Position numbers and translations under genes: made by a program
Notes under the pieces: generated by a model
What the model was told of the DNA's origin: nothing
The model's input: the letters and a program-made list of their open reading frames with translations, nothing else
The model's database searches: none
Shown: positions 11,224 to 18,321 of the stretch, one piece after another
Layout: every line of letters begins with the position of its first letter
Numbering within the stretch: position 1 is the first letter of the stretch
From: a virus
Virus record (IMG/VR): IMGVR_UViG_3300034073_002739
Span: 1-54,439 of that record
Reading direction: 5' to 3' (one strand)
DNA length: 54,439 nt

Positions 11224-11296
11224 TACCTTAGCTCAGTGGTAGAGCATTGCCTTTACACGGCAAGGGTCGTGGGTTCGAAACCCTCAGGTACTACCA
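11222..11296 (+). tRNA. tRNA-Val(TAC)
   Basis: Acceptor AGTACCT/AGGTACT, anticodon TAC in loop TTTACAC with stem TTGCC/GGCAA, T loop TTCGAAA, CCA encoded. Its first two bases belong to the stop of the methyltransferase-like gene. Confidence 0.96.
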
Positions 11297-11302
11297 AATA
11301 GT

Positions 11303-11590
11303 ATGCAACCAAAAGATACAGTACAAACTATCCATTTTAAAGGCTATACTAATAACAAGTGTGAATTCTTTCCGTGCCATACCGGTGTTAAAAAAGAATT
11401 TAATTGCTTGTTTTGTTACTGCCCCTTAGTATTCTTAAAATGCCCTGGCCCCTATAAAGTATTCCAAGATAAAAATGGTATAACTCGTAAAGATTGTTCA
11501 GACTGTATACTACCACATAACGGTATAGAACAATCGTGGCGATTTATTCAACAGTGGCTAGAAAAGCCAGAGCCTTGGGATTTAACTTAA
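11303..11590 (+). CDS. Cysteine-rich small domain protein (FPCH/CYCP type)
   Basis: A 95-residue protein with CEFFPCH, FNCLFCYCPLVF and DCSDCILPH, the signature of the cysteine-rich small domain that I recall from cobalamin-gene clusters. The Cys/His set suggests metal binding. No clear binding site; ATG 11303 lies six bases behind the tRNA-Val CCA. Function unknown. A possible link to the B12-dependent reductase encoded later is speculation. Confidence 0.78.
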   Translation: MQPKDTVQTIHFKGYTNNKCEFFPCHTGVKKEFNCLFCYCPLVFLKCPGPYKVFQDKNGITRKDCSDCILPHNGIEQSWRFIQQWLEKPEPWDLT

Positions 11591-11608
11591 AGATTAAAAA
11601 ATATTAAC

Positions 11609-11637
11609 TTGAATTGGCTTGGTATCTGTGATATAAT
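11609..11637 (+). promoter_or_regulatory. Sigma-70 promoter TTGAAT-17-TATAAT in hairpin loop
   Basis: TTGAAT 11609-11614, TGA before TATAAT 11632-11637, 17-nt spacer. The -10 lies between the arms of a 13-bp inverted repeat (11616-11628/11650-11662). It drives the phosphoesterase gene. Confidence 0.85.
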
Positions 11638-11675
11638 ATTATTTTATTGCAGATACCAAGCCTTTTCTATTTTAG
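11616..11675 (+). terminator. Terminator-like 13-bp hairpin around a promoter
   Basis: GGCTTGGTATCTG (11616-11628) pairs perfectly with 11650-11662; the 21-base loop holds TATAAT, and TTTTCTATTTT follows. It may end upstream transcription, act as an operator, or both. Confidence 0.6.
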
Positions 11676-11683
11676 GCATAAAA

Positions 11684-12238
11684 ATGAATATCTTTTTTTG
11701 TTCAGACCATCATCTCTATCATCAAAACATTCTTAAGTTTACCAGAGATGATAACACTCCGCTCAGAGTATTTCGTGATCTAGAGCATATGCACGAGCAT
11801 ATTATTGAGCAACACAATCGAGTAGTTATGCCTAAAGATAAAGTATATTTTTTAGGCGATGTTACCATGAGTCGTAATCTTAAAGGCTTAGATATTCTCA
11901 ACAGATTTAACGGCACAAAAATTTTAGTCAGAGGCAATCACGACGAATGTAAGCTATCACAGTATGCAGAATTTTTTGAAGATGTTCGAGGGGTTACTCA
12001 CAGATACGGCTTTGTAATGACTCATGTGCCTATTCATCCCGATAGCCTAGAGCGTTGGGGATTTAACTTACATGGGCATTTACACTACAGGCGAGTTTTA
12101 TTACCAAACGGACACCCAGACCCCAGATATATAAATGTAAGCATGGAGTGTTTAAACGACTATACTCCTATAAGTCTAGATGAAATTAATAAAAGGATTA
12201 AAGATGCAGAACAATGCTTGGCAGTGGCCAAAGAGTGA
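11684..12238 (+). CDS. Calcineurin-like metallophosphoesterase
   Basis: Start ATG 11684 lies downstream of the promoter; the longer frame from 11609 covers it. The 184-residue enzyme has the full set of metal motifs: SDHHLYH (7-13), FLGDV, RGNHDE, MTHVPIH and GHLH. This is the form of small phage and bacterial phosphoesterases that hydrolyse phosphodiesters or nucleotides; the substrate is unknown. The 3' end overlaps the membrane-protein gene by 35 bases. Confidence 0.9.
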   Translation: MNIFFCSDHHLYHQNILKFTRDDNTPLRVFRDLEHMHEHIIEQHNRVVMPKDKVYFLGDVTMSRNLKGLDILNRFNGTKILVRGNHDECKLSQYAEFFEDVRGVTHRYGFVMTHVPIHPDSLERWGFNLHGHLHYRRVLLPNGHPDPRYINVSMECLNDYTPISLDEINKRIKDAEQCLAVAKE

Positions 12239-12392
12239 GTATACCCTGACTAATACTAGTACTGAAAACACAGCGCAAGTGCCAACCACAAAACAAACCA
12301 TTATTACATTAAAAGATCCAAGCTGGATTATTGCTGTATTTATTGGTTTGTTACTATTTATTCCACTTATTTATGCTGCATTTTACTTATAA
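12204..12392 (+). CDS. Small C-terminally anchored membrane protein
   Basis: ATG 12204 with AGGATT upstream, nested in the end of the phosphoesterase gene. Residues 1-40 are polar; residues about 42-62 (WIIAVFIGLLLFIPLIYAAF) form one membrane segment at the C-terminus. Function unknown. Confidence 0.7.
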   Translation: MQNNAWQWPKSEYTLTNTSTENTAQVPTTKQTIITLKDPSWIIAVFIGLLLFIPLIYAAFYL

Positions 12393-12394
12393 AT

Positions 12395-12589
12395 ATGATT
12401 ACAGTAGATAATACTAATATTCTTCCATGCCCATTTTGTGGTAATGACCATATAGCTCATATTATAGTGCCACAATATGACAAGCCCGGATTTCCGCCCG
12501 ATAGTTGGATTGTATGTAATAGCTGCGGCGTAGAAGTTCGTGCAAATAATACTACTAGTGCTTTAGATTTGTGGAATAAAAGACCCTAA
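12395..12589 (+). CDS. Lar-like zinc-ribbon protein
   Basis: A 64-residue protein with LPCPFCGNDH near residue 10 and VCNSCGVEV near 41, ending ALDLWNKRP. This is the Lar (restriction alleviation) family pattern of two CxxC knuckles plus a terminal W-N-R. Rac-prophage Lar modulates EcoKI; in other phages the family often has no proven role. It directly follows the membrane protein gene. Confidence 0.8.
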   Translation: MITVDNTNILPCPFCGNDHIAHIIVPQYDKPGFPPDSWIVCNSCGVEVRANNTTSALDLWNKRP

Positions 12590-12597
12590 AGTATAGC

Positions 12598-12675
12598 GGG
12601 CCTCTAGCTCACGGTGGTTAGAGCATTCGACTCATAATCGACAGGTACTGGGTTCGACTCCCAGGGGGCCCACCA
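12598..12675 (+). tRNA. tRNA with CAT anticodon (Ile2 or elongator Met)
   Basis: Acceptor GGGCCTC/GGGGCCC, anticodon CAT in loop CTCATAA, T arm CTGGG-TTCGACT-CCCAG, CCA encoded. The CGACTCATAATCG arm resembles tRNA-Ile2, whose C34 is changed to lysidine by TilS, more than Met; the class cannot be settled by eye. Confidence 0.9.
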
Positions 12676-12695
12676 ATTTTTTACAAGGATAATCC

Positions 12696-12953
12696 TTGAG
12701 TATTTTAACACAACCAAATAAAACTATAATGACGCTAATTCAGCTAGCACAAGACTGTGAAACCGAAGACCCCATTGACTGGGGAATGCTAGCTGTTGAT
12801 GAAAACAAAAGCTATGAGCTAATTGCTCTTGGAATCGTCGAACACTTTGGCTACCCACAAACAGAACGAGAGCTGTTAATGATGGCTAGTCTAGTAAAAA
12901 CTACAGTAGAAAATTTTACCCTAAATCTCAAACTGCTTGGAGACCCTAGATGA
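12696..12953 (+). CDS. Hypothetical protein, 85 aa
   Basis: TTG 12696 is eight bases after AAGGA; the first ATG (12729) has no binding site, so TTG is preferred. The product is acidic with EDPIDWGMLAVDENKSYELIALGIVEHF, a pattern I associate with conserved phage proteins of unknown role. Coupled to the next gene by a four-base overlap. Confidence 0.7.
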   Translation: MSILTQPNKTIMTLIQLAQDCETEDPIDWGMLAVDENKSYELIALGIVEHFGYPQTERELLMMASLVKTTVENFTLNLKLLGDPR

Positions 12954-13144
12954 ATAAGTATGTGGTTGCGTGCTGCTTACACTCAGATCATGACCTAGAT
13001 CAACAAATTATAAAGGCTAAAACAGAATTTGACGCAGTTGTTGATTATTTGGGCACTAAACCTCCAGGCATACGAACCCTAGACGAACTCCTAGAGTGGG
13101 CCGAAGATCAAGATATGCTTATTAATCTAATTGAACTTAACTAA
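12950..13144 (+). CDS. Hypothetical protein, 64 aa
   Basis: ATGA overlap with the gene before. Contains VVACCLHSDHDLDQQI and an acidic helical C-terminus (LDELLEWAEDQDMLINL). Not recognised. Confidence 0.7.
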   Translation: MNKYVVACCLHSDHDLDQQIIKAKTEFDAVVDYLGTKPPGIRTLDELLEWAEDQDMLINLIELN

Positions 13145-13153
13145 GGAATAAAA

Positions 13154-13459
13154 ATGCGAATTTATTTTGGAAAAGCTGAATACGACACTAACAATGACTA
13201 CCCACTAGAGTTTGAAGGTGCTTTTAAACACCGAAACGAATACTTTTGGTTTTACCTAGAGTACGGCACAAATCCTGGTGGTTTGGATGAAGTTTCTATT
13301 ACTGATGGCTGTAATCGTATTATGCCTATTAGTATTGAACACGTTGGCGAGCTAATTGATGCACTTGAGCGAGTTAGAGAGCTAGACGGCAATATGAAAG
13401 CAGGCGCAGATAGTCAAAAACTAGCACTTAGTGATGCTTCTGAATCCCTAAGCTGGTAA
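13154..13459 (+). CDS. Hypothetical protein, 101 aa
   Basis: Preceded by AAGGAAT. Beta-rich first half (RIYFGKAEYDTN, EYFWFYLEYGTNPGG) and a helical second half (VGELIDALERVRELDG). Not recognised; part of a run of small orphan genes. Confidence 0.72.
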   Translation: MRIYFGKAEYDTNNDYPLEFEGAFKHRNEYFWFYLEYGTNPGGLDEVSITDGCNRIMPISIEHVGELIDALERVRELDGNMKAGADSQKLALSDASESLSW

Positions 13460-13464
13460 TATGA

Positions 13465-13725
13465 ATGATTGAATTATTATATGGATATTTAGCCTTTGCC
13501 CTAGCAACTGGTATTGTTAGTTGGTTATATTTGTTTCGCCCATGTTTAAAAGAGGCCCAACTGCTAGGAATTAAAAATGAGATTACAGACTCTCCTGGTT
13601 TGACTAGTATTGTGTGGATTTTAATTAATACCTTAATTGCTCCTGTAGTATTTTTAATTGTAATTGTGCCTACATTTTTTAATTCTGCTCTAGCTGGGGT
13701 TAGAAAGTCAATGTTTGAAGAATAA
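13465..13725 (+). CDS. Membrane protein, two segments
   Basis: An 86-residue protein with hydrophobic stretches at about residues 5-25 (LYGYLAFALATGIVSWLYLF) and 50-75 (IVWILINTLIAPVVFLIVIV). No binding site is strong; ATG 13465 is five bases after the previous stop. Function unknown. Confidence 0.68.
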   Translation: MIELLYGYLAFALATGIVSWLYLFRPCLKEAQLLGIKNEITDSPGLTSIVWILINTLIAPVVFLIVIVPTFFNSALAGVRKSMFEE

Positions 13726-13736
13726 AAATTTCTATA

Positions 13737-13765
13737 TTGACTTTAAAGCCTATAGTTGCTATAAT
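13737..13765 (+). promoter_or_regulatory. Sigma-70 promoter TTGACT-17-TATAAT, extended -10
   Basis: TTGACT 13737-13742, TGC before TATAAT 13760-13765, 17-nt spacer. It precedes the gene at 13793. Confidence 0.87.
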
Positions 13766-13792
13766 ATTATTTTATGGCAAAGGAAACCACAC

Positions 13793-14065
13793 ATGAAACT
13801 TGTAGAATTTAACTATACTAAAGTTAATGGTGTAAAAAGTAATCGTGCTGTTGTAGTTGTACAAGAGCCTGTTAACAATATTGCAGGCATTGATGTTACT
13901 GAACTCGATGAGCCGACTTTTGCTATGTTTTTGCAAGAGTACAGAGAAGTCAAGAATCGTCAGCACGCAGAACTCTTGGAGCTTATGCAACGTCACGATC
14001 TTAAACACAACTATCGACAGTTTAAACCAGAAAAAATGACTGATATAGAAACCACTTGGGTATGA
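13793..14065 (+). CDS. Hypothetical protein, 90 aa
   Basis: ATG 13793 follows AAAGGAAA within a short leader below the promoter; the upstream in-frame extension covers that promoter. Product starts MKLVEFNYTKVNGVKSNRAV, then helical and His-rich (LMQRHDLKHNY). Resembles conserved phage orphans. Four-base overlap with the next gene. Confidence 0.72.
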   Translation: MKLVEFNYTKVNGVKSNRAVVVVQEPVNNIAGIDVTELDEPTFAMFLQEYREVKNRQHAELLELMQRHDLKHNYRQFKPEKMTDIETTWV

Positions 14066-14319
14066 CAGAAAAAGCATTTAGACTTATAGATAGTATAACT
14101 CTACAAGAAGCTGTTAAAACTGCTTCACAAGTTTTACATACAATAAATCAAGTTTGTGAAGAAAATAAAACAATTCCAGAGCTACTACCTGATAGTCTTG
14201 TACCAACACAGCATCTTTATCTACTAGCTGCTAGTATGGTTGCTAGCTACGATAAACTAATTGAATACGAACTCGTAAAAACCGGCAATTTAAAAACTGA
14301 CAGAAATAACATACACTAA
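14062..14319 (+). CDS. Hypothetical protein, 85 aa
   Basis: ATGA overlap at 14062-14065. Mostly helical (LQEAVKTASQVLHTINQVCEEN, LYLLAASMVASYDKLIEY). No known domain. Probably made with the gene before it. Confidence 0.7.
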   Translation: MTEKAFRLIDSITLQEAVKTASQVLHTINQVCEENKTIPELLPDSLVPTQHLYLLAASMVASYDKLIEYELVKTGNLKTDRNNIH

Positions 14320-14333
14320 CTAAAGGAAACAAA

Positions 14334-14696
14334 ATGACTACTAAATGGACCGACGAACTCAAAGCTAAAGTTGTTAAAATGTATCTTGATGCTGATCCCA
14401 GCCCTGAAACTAGCACAGAAATTATTAAAGATATTGCAGAAGAAATTGAAGCCTCACCTAACGGTGTTCGTATGCAATTGGTACAAGCTAAAGTTTATGT
14501 AAAGAAAGAGCCTTCAACTGGGTCTAAAACCTCAGGCAAAACCACTGAGGGCGGAGCTAAACGAGTAAGCAAAGAGTCAGCAATTCAAGAGCTGCGTGAA
14601 GCAATTGAAAGCCGCGGCGCTCCTATTGATGATGATATTCTTGGAAAACTCACTGGTAAAGCCGCTGTTTACTTGCTGAGTGTTATCAAGGCTTAA
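14334..14696 (+). CDS. HTH-type DNA-binding protein
   Basis: Preceded by AAAGGAA. Residues 1-50 (KWTDELKAKVVKMYLDADP then EIIKDIAEEIEASPNGVRMQLVQAKVY) form a Myb-like or GcrA-like helix-turn-helix similar to the N-terminus of the product at 17500. A Lys/Ser/Thr linker is followed by a helical C-terminus (ESAIQELREAIESRG, GKAAVYLLSVIKA). Likely a transcription or DNA-binding factor. A terminator follows. Confidence 0.7.
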   Translation: MTTKWTDELKAKVVKMYLDADPSPETSTEIIKDIAEEIEASPNGVRMQLVQAKVYVKKEPSTGSKTSGKTTEGGAKRVSKESAIQELREAIESRGAPIDDDILGKLTGKAAVYLLSVIKA

Positions 14697-14703
14697 ACAA
14701 TGG

Positions 14704-14726
14704 GGCAGCATATAGCTGCCTTTTTC
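14704..14726 (+). terminator. Rho-independent terminator
   Basis: GGCAGC (14704-14709) pairs with GCTGCC (14715-14720), followed by TTTTT. Confidence 0.88.
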
Positions 14727-14755
14727 TATAAAAGTTGATAAATACCGGAGTAATA

Positions 14756-15382
14756 ATGCCTAGAATGCGAAAAACAGAGCTTGAACAAGAGCGAATGACT
14801 GATACCAATATTGAGCGAGTACTTGGTCTACTCAATCCTACTCAAGAAGGTAAAAAGCCTATCACTAAAAAAGAAGCTTGTCAAATTCTGGGTATGTCCT
14901 ACAACACTCCTAGACTCGACAGCGTATTAGAAAAGTTTCAAGAACGCAAACAACGTGATCGCGAACGCAGAGCGGCTCTCCGTGGCAAGCCAGCTACGCA
15001 AGATGAGATTGCATATGTAATCAAACAGTACATTGAGGGCGCAACTGTAGAGTCTATTTCTAAAACTACCTATCGGGGCACAGAGTTTATTAAACGTATT
15101 TTAGAGGACAATCATATTCCTCGCAGAAATACTTCTCATGACTACTTCCATCCTCAGCTTATTCCAGACGGGGCAGTTAGAGATAGGTTTGAGATTGGCG
15201 AAACTGTTTATAGTGCCCGCTATGATTCTACTGCAAAAATTTTGCTAGAACAACCACATCCCACTTATGGCTGGGTGTACAGGGTATGGCTTACTAATGA
15301 GCGGTGGTTACAATATGCCTATCAGCCTGCCTGTGAACTAGCCTCACTCAAGCACTTAGAGCCTCTAGGAGTAAAGTTTTAA
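14756..15382 (+). CDS. Probable DNA-binding protein with HTH segments
   Basis: GGAG at 14747-14750 fixes ATG 14756. The 208-residue protein has one HTH-like part (ITKKEACQILGMSYNTPRLDSVL) at about 40-65, a basic stretch (RKQRDRERRAALRGK) and a second HTH-like part (TVESISKTTYRGTEFIKRILEDN) at about 100-125. The C-terminal third is a small beta domain (GETVYSARYDSTAKIL). Probably a regulator; no family named. It ends one base into the next gene. Confidence 0.68.
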   Translation: MPRMRKTELEQERMTDTNIERVLGLLNPTQEGKKPITKKEACQILGMSYNTPRLDSVLEKFQERKQRDRERRAALRGKPATQDEIAYVIKQYIEGATVESISKTTYRGTEFIKRILEDNHIPRRNTSHDYFHPQLIPDGAVRDRFEIGETVYSARYDSTAKILLEQPHPTYGWVYRVWLTNERWLQYAYQPACELASLKHLEPLGVKF

Positions 15383-15663
15383 TGGATGATAATATTCATT
15401 TTTCCAGAGTTATCGAAGAAAACCTAGATAGAGGATTTCAAGTCAGGCTAGTAGTAAATGAATTCAGAGAGGTTTTGTACTTACAGCTTAGAAAGTATTT
15501 TTTAAGCTATGAAGGCGATTGGATCCCAAGTAGAGAAGGTGTAAGTATACCAGCTAGTTTAGAAAACATTTATCATCTCCTAGACGGCTTGCTAGAAATA
15601 TGTGCCGAGGCCGAAGGCATAGAGGTTATAGAAAAGTATCACCAGTTAGTTTCAAAAAAATAA
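15382..15663 (+). CDS. PC4/YdbC-like ssDNA-binding protein (putative)
   Basis: A 93-residue protein whose core VLYLQLRKYFLSYEGDWIPSREGVSIP resembles the transcriptional coactivator p15/PC4 fold, which binds single-stranded DNA as a dimer. The flanks are helical and acidic. It starts on the last base of the previous gene. In T5-like phages small coactivator-like factors occur near the ligase genes, which fits this position. Assignment by pattern only. Confidence 0.55.
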   Translation: MDDNIHFSRVIEENLDRGFQVRLVVNEFREVLYLQLRKYFLSYEGDWIPSREGVSIPASLENIYHLLDGLLEICAEAEGIEVIEKYHQLVSKK

Positions 15664-15665
15664 AC

Positions 15666-15694
15666 TTGCCAACCCGACCCTAAACTGCTATAAT
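15666..15694 (+). promoter_or_regulatory. Sigma-70 promoter TTGCCA-17-TATAAT (leaderless ligase mRNA)
   Basis: TTGCCA 15666-15671, TGC before TATAAT 15689-15694, 17-nt spacer. The ligase ATG is at 15702, seven bases after the -10, which is where transcription should begin. Confidence 0.87.
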
Positions 15695-15701
15695 ATTAGT
15701 T

Positions 15702-16655
15702 ATGAATAAATTAAAAACTTTTCTTGATGTGGCAAGCAAATACTACTATGACGGCAATCCCGTTATTAGTGATGAGCAGTTTGATCGACTTGCAGAACTT
15801 ATTGGCTATAACCAAGTAGGAGCAGTTAGTGATGGTAACAAAGCTAAACACTATCAGCAAATGTTTAGTTTGCAAAAGTTCTATGTAAATGAAGGCATGA
15901 CTAATCCCCTAGAGGGAATTACTGAAATTAGCATGAGTGTCAAACTAGACGGCGCAGCAATCTCTATTTTGTATGTTGACGGCGAATTAGTACAAGCACT
16001 TACTCGAGGTGATGGGATTGAGGGTCAACTGATTACTGACAAAATTCTGGCTACTAGTCTAGTGCCGCACAGAATTAACTACCAAGGCACTATTCAGATT
16101 ACTGGCGAGATTGTGGCCCCAATGCATATCCCAAATGCTCGTAATTATGCAGCGGGTGCTCTTAATCTCAAAGACATTGACGACTTCAAGACTAGAGCAA
16201 TTAGTTTCTTTGCATATGGTGTGTATCCTTACCTTACGGAAACATACGACGGCGATATGCAAAAGCTCAAGCGCATGGGCTTTGGCACAGTCAAAGAGGC
16301 CGAACTAGAAAAAATTTATCCTAATGACGGTGTTGTGTTTCGTGCCAATGTCAACAAACTGTTTGACCAGATGGGGTATACTAGCAAACATCCTCGCGGA
16401 GCTTATGCTAGAAAAGAACGGGCTGATCATGTGGAGACTAAACTCATTGATGTAGAGTGGCAGGTAGGCAAGACCGGTAAAGTAACACCAGTAGCAATCC
16501 TAGAGCCGGTTATGATTGGCGATGCACAAGTTAGCAGAGCCACTCTTAACAATCCAGGCTTTATTGAAGCCTTGGGACTTGAAATTGGAGATACTGTAGC
16601 TATTATCCGTGCAGGTGAAATCATTCCTTGTGTGCTGCACAAAGTTGATGCTTAA
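15702..16655 (+). CDS. ligA: NAD-dependent DNA ligase, adenylation/OB subunit
   Basis: A 317-residue protein with an N-terminal Ia-like domain, the nucleotidyl-lysine motif KLDG at 81-84, ALTRGDG and GEIVAP further on, and an OB domain with VEWQVGKTGKVTPVAILEPV. It lacks the zinc, HhH and BRCT domains, which are encoded separately at 16743. T5 also splits its ligase in two subunits. It seals nicks during replication. The predicted mRNA has almost no leader and no ribosome binding site. Confidence 0.94.
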   Translation: MNKLKTFLDVASKYYYDGNPVISDEQFDRLAELIGYNQVGAVSDGNKAKHYQQMFSLQKFYVNEGMTNPLEGITEISMSVKLDGAAISILYVDGELVQALTRGDGIEGQLITDKILATSLVPHRINYQGTIQITGEIVAPMHIPNARNYAAGALNLKDIDDFKTRAISFFAYGVYPYLTETYDGDMQKLKRMGFGTVKEAELEKIYPNDGVVFRANVNKLFDQMGYTSKHPRGAYARKERADHVETKLIDVEWQVGKTGKVTPVAILEPVMIGDAQVSRATLNNPGFIEALGLEIGDTVAIIRAGEIIPCVLHKVDA

Positions 16656-16687
16656 TTTTTGCCGGGTTAGGCATCTAAAATTTTGAC

Positions 16688-16716
16688 TTGCCAAGAGCTT
16701 GGATTTCCGGTATAAT
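16688..16716 (+). promoter_or_regulatory. Sigma-70 promoter TTGCCA-17-TATAAT
   Basis: TTGCCA 16688-16693 and TATAAT 16711-16716 with a 17-nt spacer; the spacer contains the palindrome CCAAG-AG-CTTGG (16691-16702). A second TTGACT at 16683 is at the wrong spacing. It drives the second ligase subunit. Confidence 0.8.
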
Positions 16717-16742
16717 ACATATATTGTTTTTGAAAAAGCCCT

Positions 16743-17507
16743 ATGAAAATCAAAATTCCCACTAACTGCCCATGTTGTGACTATAGACTTGAGTTGGTTA
16801 ACGATCAACTTTTTTGTAGAAATCAGGCGTGTAGTGCTCAGCTCGGCAAAAAGTTAGAGCACTTTTGTAAAACTTTAGGAATTAAAGGATTAGGTGCAAA
16901 GACAATTGAGAAACTAGAGCTGGCAGATATTACAGAACTCTACTATCTTGAAGAATCAGAAATTGCAGAAGCCTTGGGCAGTGAGCGTATAGCTGAAAAA
17001 CTAATTCAAGAGATTGAACGCAGCAAACAGGCCTCACTTGCTCAAGTCTTGGCAAGTTTTAGTATTCCACTAATTGGTAACACAGCATCACAAAAGATAT
17101 GTAGGGTAGTTAACAACATAGACGAAATCACTAAGGATACGTGTAAACAAGCAGGTCTTGGTGATAAGGCAACACAAAATCTACTCTCTTGGCTAGAGAC
17201 TGATTTTCAAGAAATGAAACCATTTTTGCCGTTTTCATTTCAATCCAATAAAGCCACAGAAGCAGGCAACTCAACACAAAAAACTGTTTGCATAACTGGA
17301 AAACTAACTAGTTTTAAAACTAAACAACAAGCGTACGATCATCTAGAAGCAGCAGGATATAAAATACTAGAATCCGTTACAAAATCTCTTGACTACTTGA
17401 TTGATGAGTCCGATCGCTCTAGTTCTAAGCGCAAAAAAGCAGAAGAACTTAACATAAAAATCATAGATAATCTTTTACAATTCTTGAAAGAAACCACAAA
17501 TGACTGA
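16743..17507 (+). CDS. ligB: NAD-dependent DNA ligase, Zn/HhH/BRCT subunit
   Basis: A 254-residue protein: four-Cys zinc finger (CPCC near residues 9-12 and CRNQAC near 25-30), helix-hairpin-helix DNA-binding repeats (LGIKGLGAKTIEKL; IPLIGNTASQKI) and a C-terminal BRCT domain (VCITGKLTSFKTKQQAYDHLEAAG). These are exactly the domains missing from the 15702 product. It has its own promoter but no clear binding site, and overlaps the next gene by eight bases. Confidence 0.93.
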   Translation: MKIKIPTNCPCCDYRLELVNDQLFCRNQACSAQLGKKLEHFCKTLGIKGLGAKTIEKLELADITELYYLEESEIAEALGSERIAEKLIQEIERSKQASLAQVLASFSIPLIGNTASQKICRVVNNIDEITKDTCKQAGLGDKATQNLLSWLETDFQEMKPFLPFSFQSNKATEAGNSTQKTVCITGKLTSFKTKQQAYDHLEAAGYKILESVTKSLDYLIDESDRSSSKRKKAEELNIKIIDNLLQFLKETTND

Positions 17508-18246
17508 AAAAACTAAAAAATGGAATGACGACGCAGTAGCCAGCCTTCTTAATATTGTTGGTGACGAAAGCCCTGTTAGCGTAAGTGCAGTTGAAGAGGC
17601 CGCAGAAACTCTTGGATTTACTACTCGGAGCGTTGCCGCAAAACTTCGACAGCTTGATCGCGACGTTGCATCAATGGCCAAAGAAAAAACCACTGCTTTT
17701 AGCGAAGACGAAACCGATCAGTTGGCTGATTTTGTTGAAAACAATGTTGGTCGTTATACCTATAAAGAAATTGCAGAAAACTTTGCTGGTGGCAAGTTTA
17801 CTGCAAAACAAATTCAGGGTAAGTTGCTTGCCCTTGAATTGACAGCAGCTGTTAAGCCTGCTGAAAAAGTTGAAGTTGCTCGTACTTACACTGAATCTGA
17901 AGAAAACAAGTTTGTTCAGATGGCAAATAGCGGAGCATACATCGAGGATATTGCTAGTGCCTTGAATAAGACTGTTGCCTCAGTCCGTGGTAAAGCTCTT
18001 AGCTTGACCCGTAAAGGCCAAATTGAGCGTATTCCTGCTCAGCGCGAATCTCATGCTCGCGATCAAGTTGATCCTATCGTTGCTCTTGGCGATAGTATTA
18101 CTAGCATGACCGTTGCTGAAATTGCTAAAGCTGTTGACAAAACCGAGCGCGGTCTGCGTACACTTCTTACCCGTCGTGGAATCAACGTTGCTGATTACAA
18201 AGGTGCAGACAAAAAAGCTAAAGCTGAGGCAAAAGCTGCGGCTTAA
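17500..18246 (+). CDS. Multi-HTH DNA-binding protein
   Basis: A 248-residue protein built of at least three Myb/HTH-like units (KKWNDDAVASLLNIVG with TTRSVAAKLRQL; AFSEDETDQLADFV with TAKQIQGKLLAL; TYTESEENKFVQMA with TVASVRGKALSL) and a fourth near the C-terminus (MTVAEIAKAVDKTERGLRTLL), then an Ala/Lys tail. Likely a transcription or replication accessory factor that binds DNA along several repeats. In T5 this position carries DNA-binding early proteins. A double hairpin terminator follows. Confidence 0.75.
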   Translation: MTEKTKKWNDDAVASLLNIVGDESPVSVSAVEEAAETLGFTTRSVAAKLRQLDRDVASMAKEKTTAFSEDETDQLADFVENNVGRYTYKEIAENFAGGKFTAKQIQGKLLALELTAAVKPAEKVEVARTYTESEENKFVQMANSGAYIEDIASALNKTVASVRGKALSLTRKGQIERIPAQRESHARDQVDPIVALGDSITSMTVAEIAKAVDKTERGLRTLLTRRGINVADYKGADKKAKAEAKAAA

Positions 18247-18249
18247 TCT

Positions 18250-18305
18250 AAGATACTATTAAAAGTATCTTATAGGCCGGGAGTTCAAAAAGCTCCCGGC
18301 TTTTT
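18250..18305 (+). terminator. Tandem hairpins with rho-independent terminator
   Basis: AAGATAC/GTATCTT (18250-18256/18265-18271), then GCCGGGAG/CTCCCGGC (18276-18283/18293-18300) followed by TTTTT. Confidence 0.92.
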
Positions 18306-18321
18306 ACTTTGGAAACTGTAA

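Noticed and set aside
16683-16716. TTGACT as the -35 of the ligB promoter
   Set aside because: Spacing to TATAAT is 22 nt; the overlapping TTGCCA gives 17.
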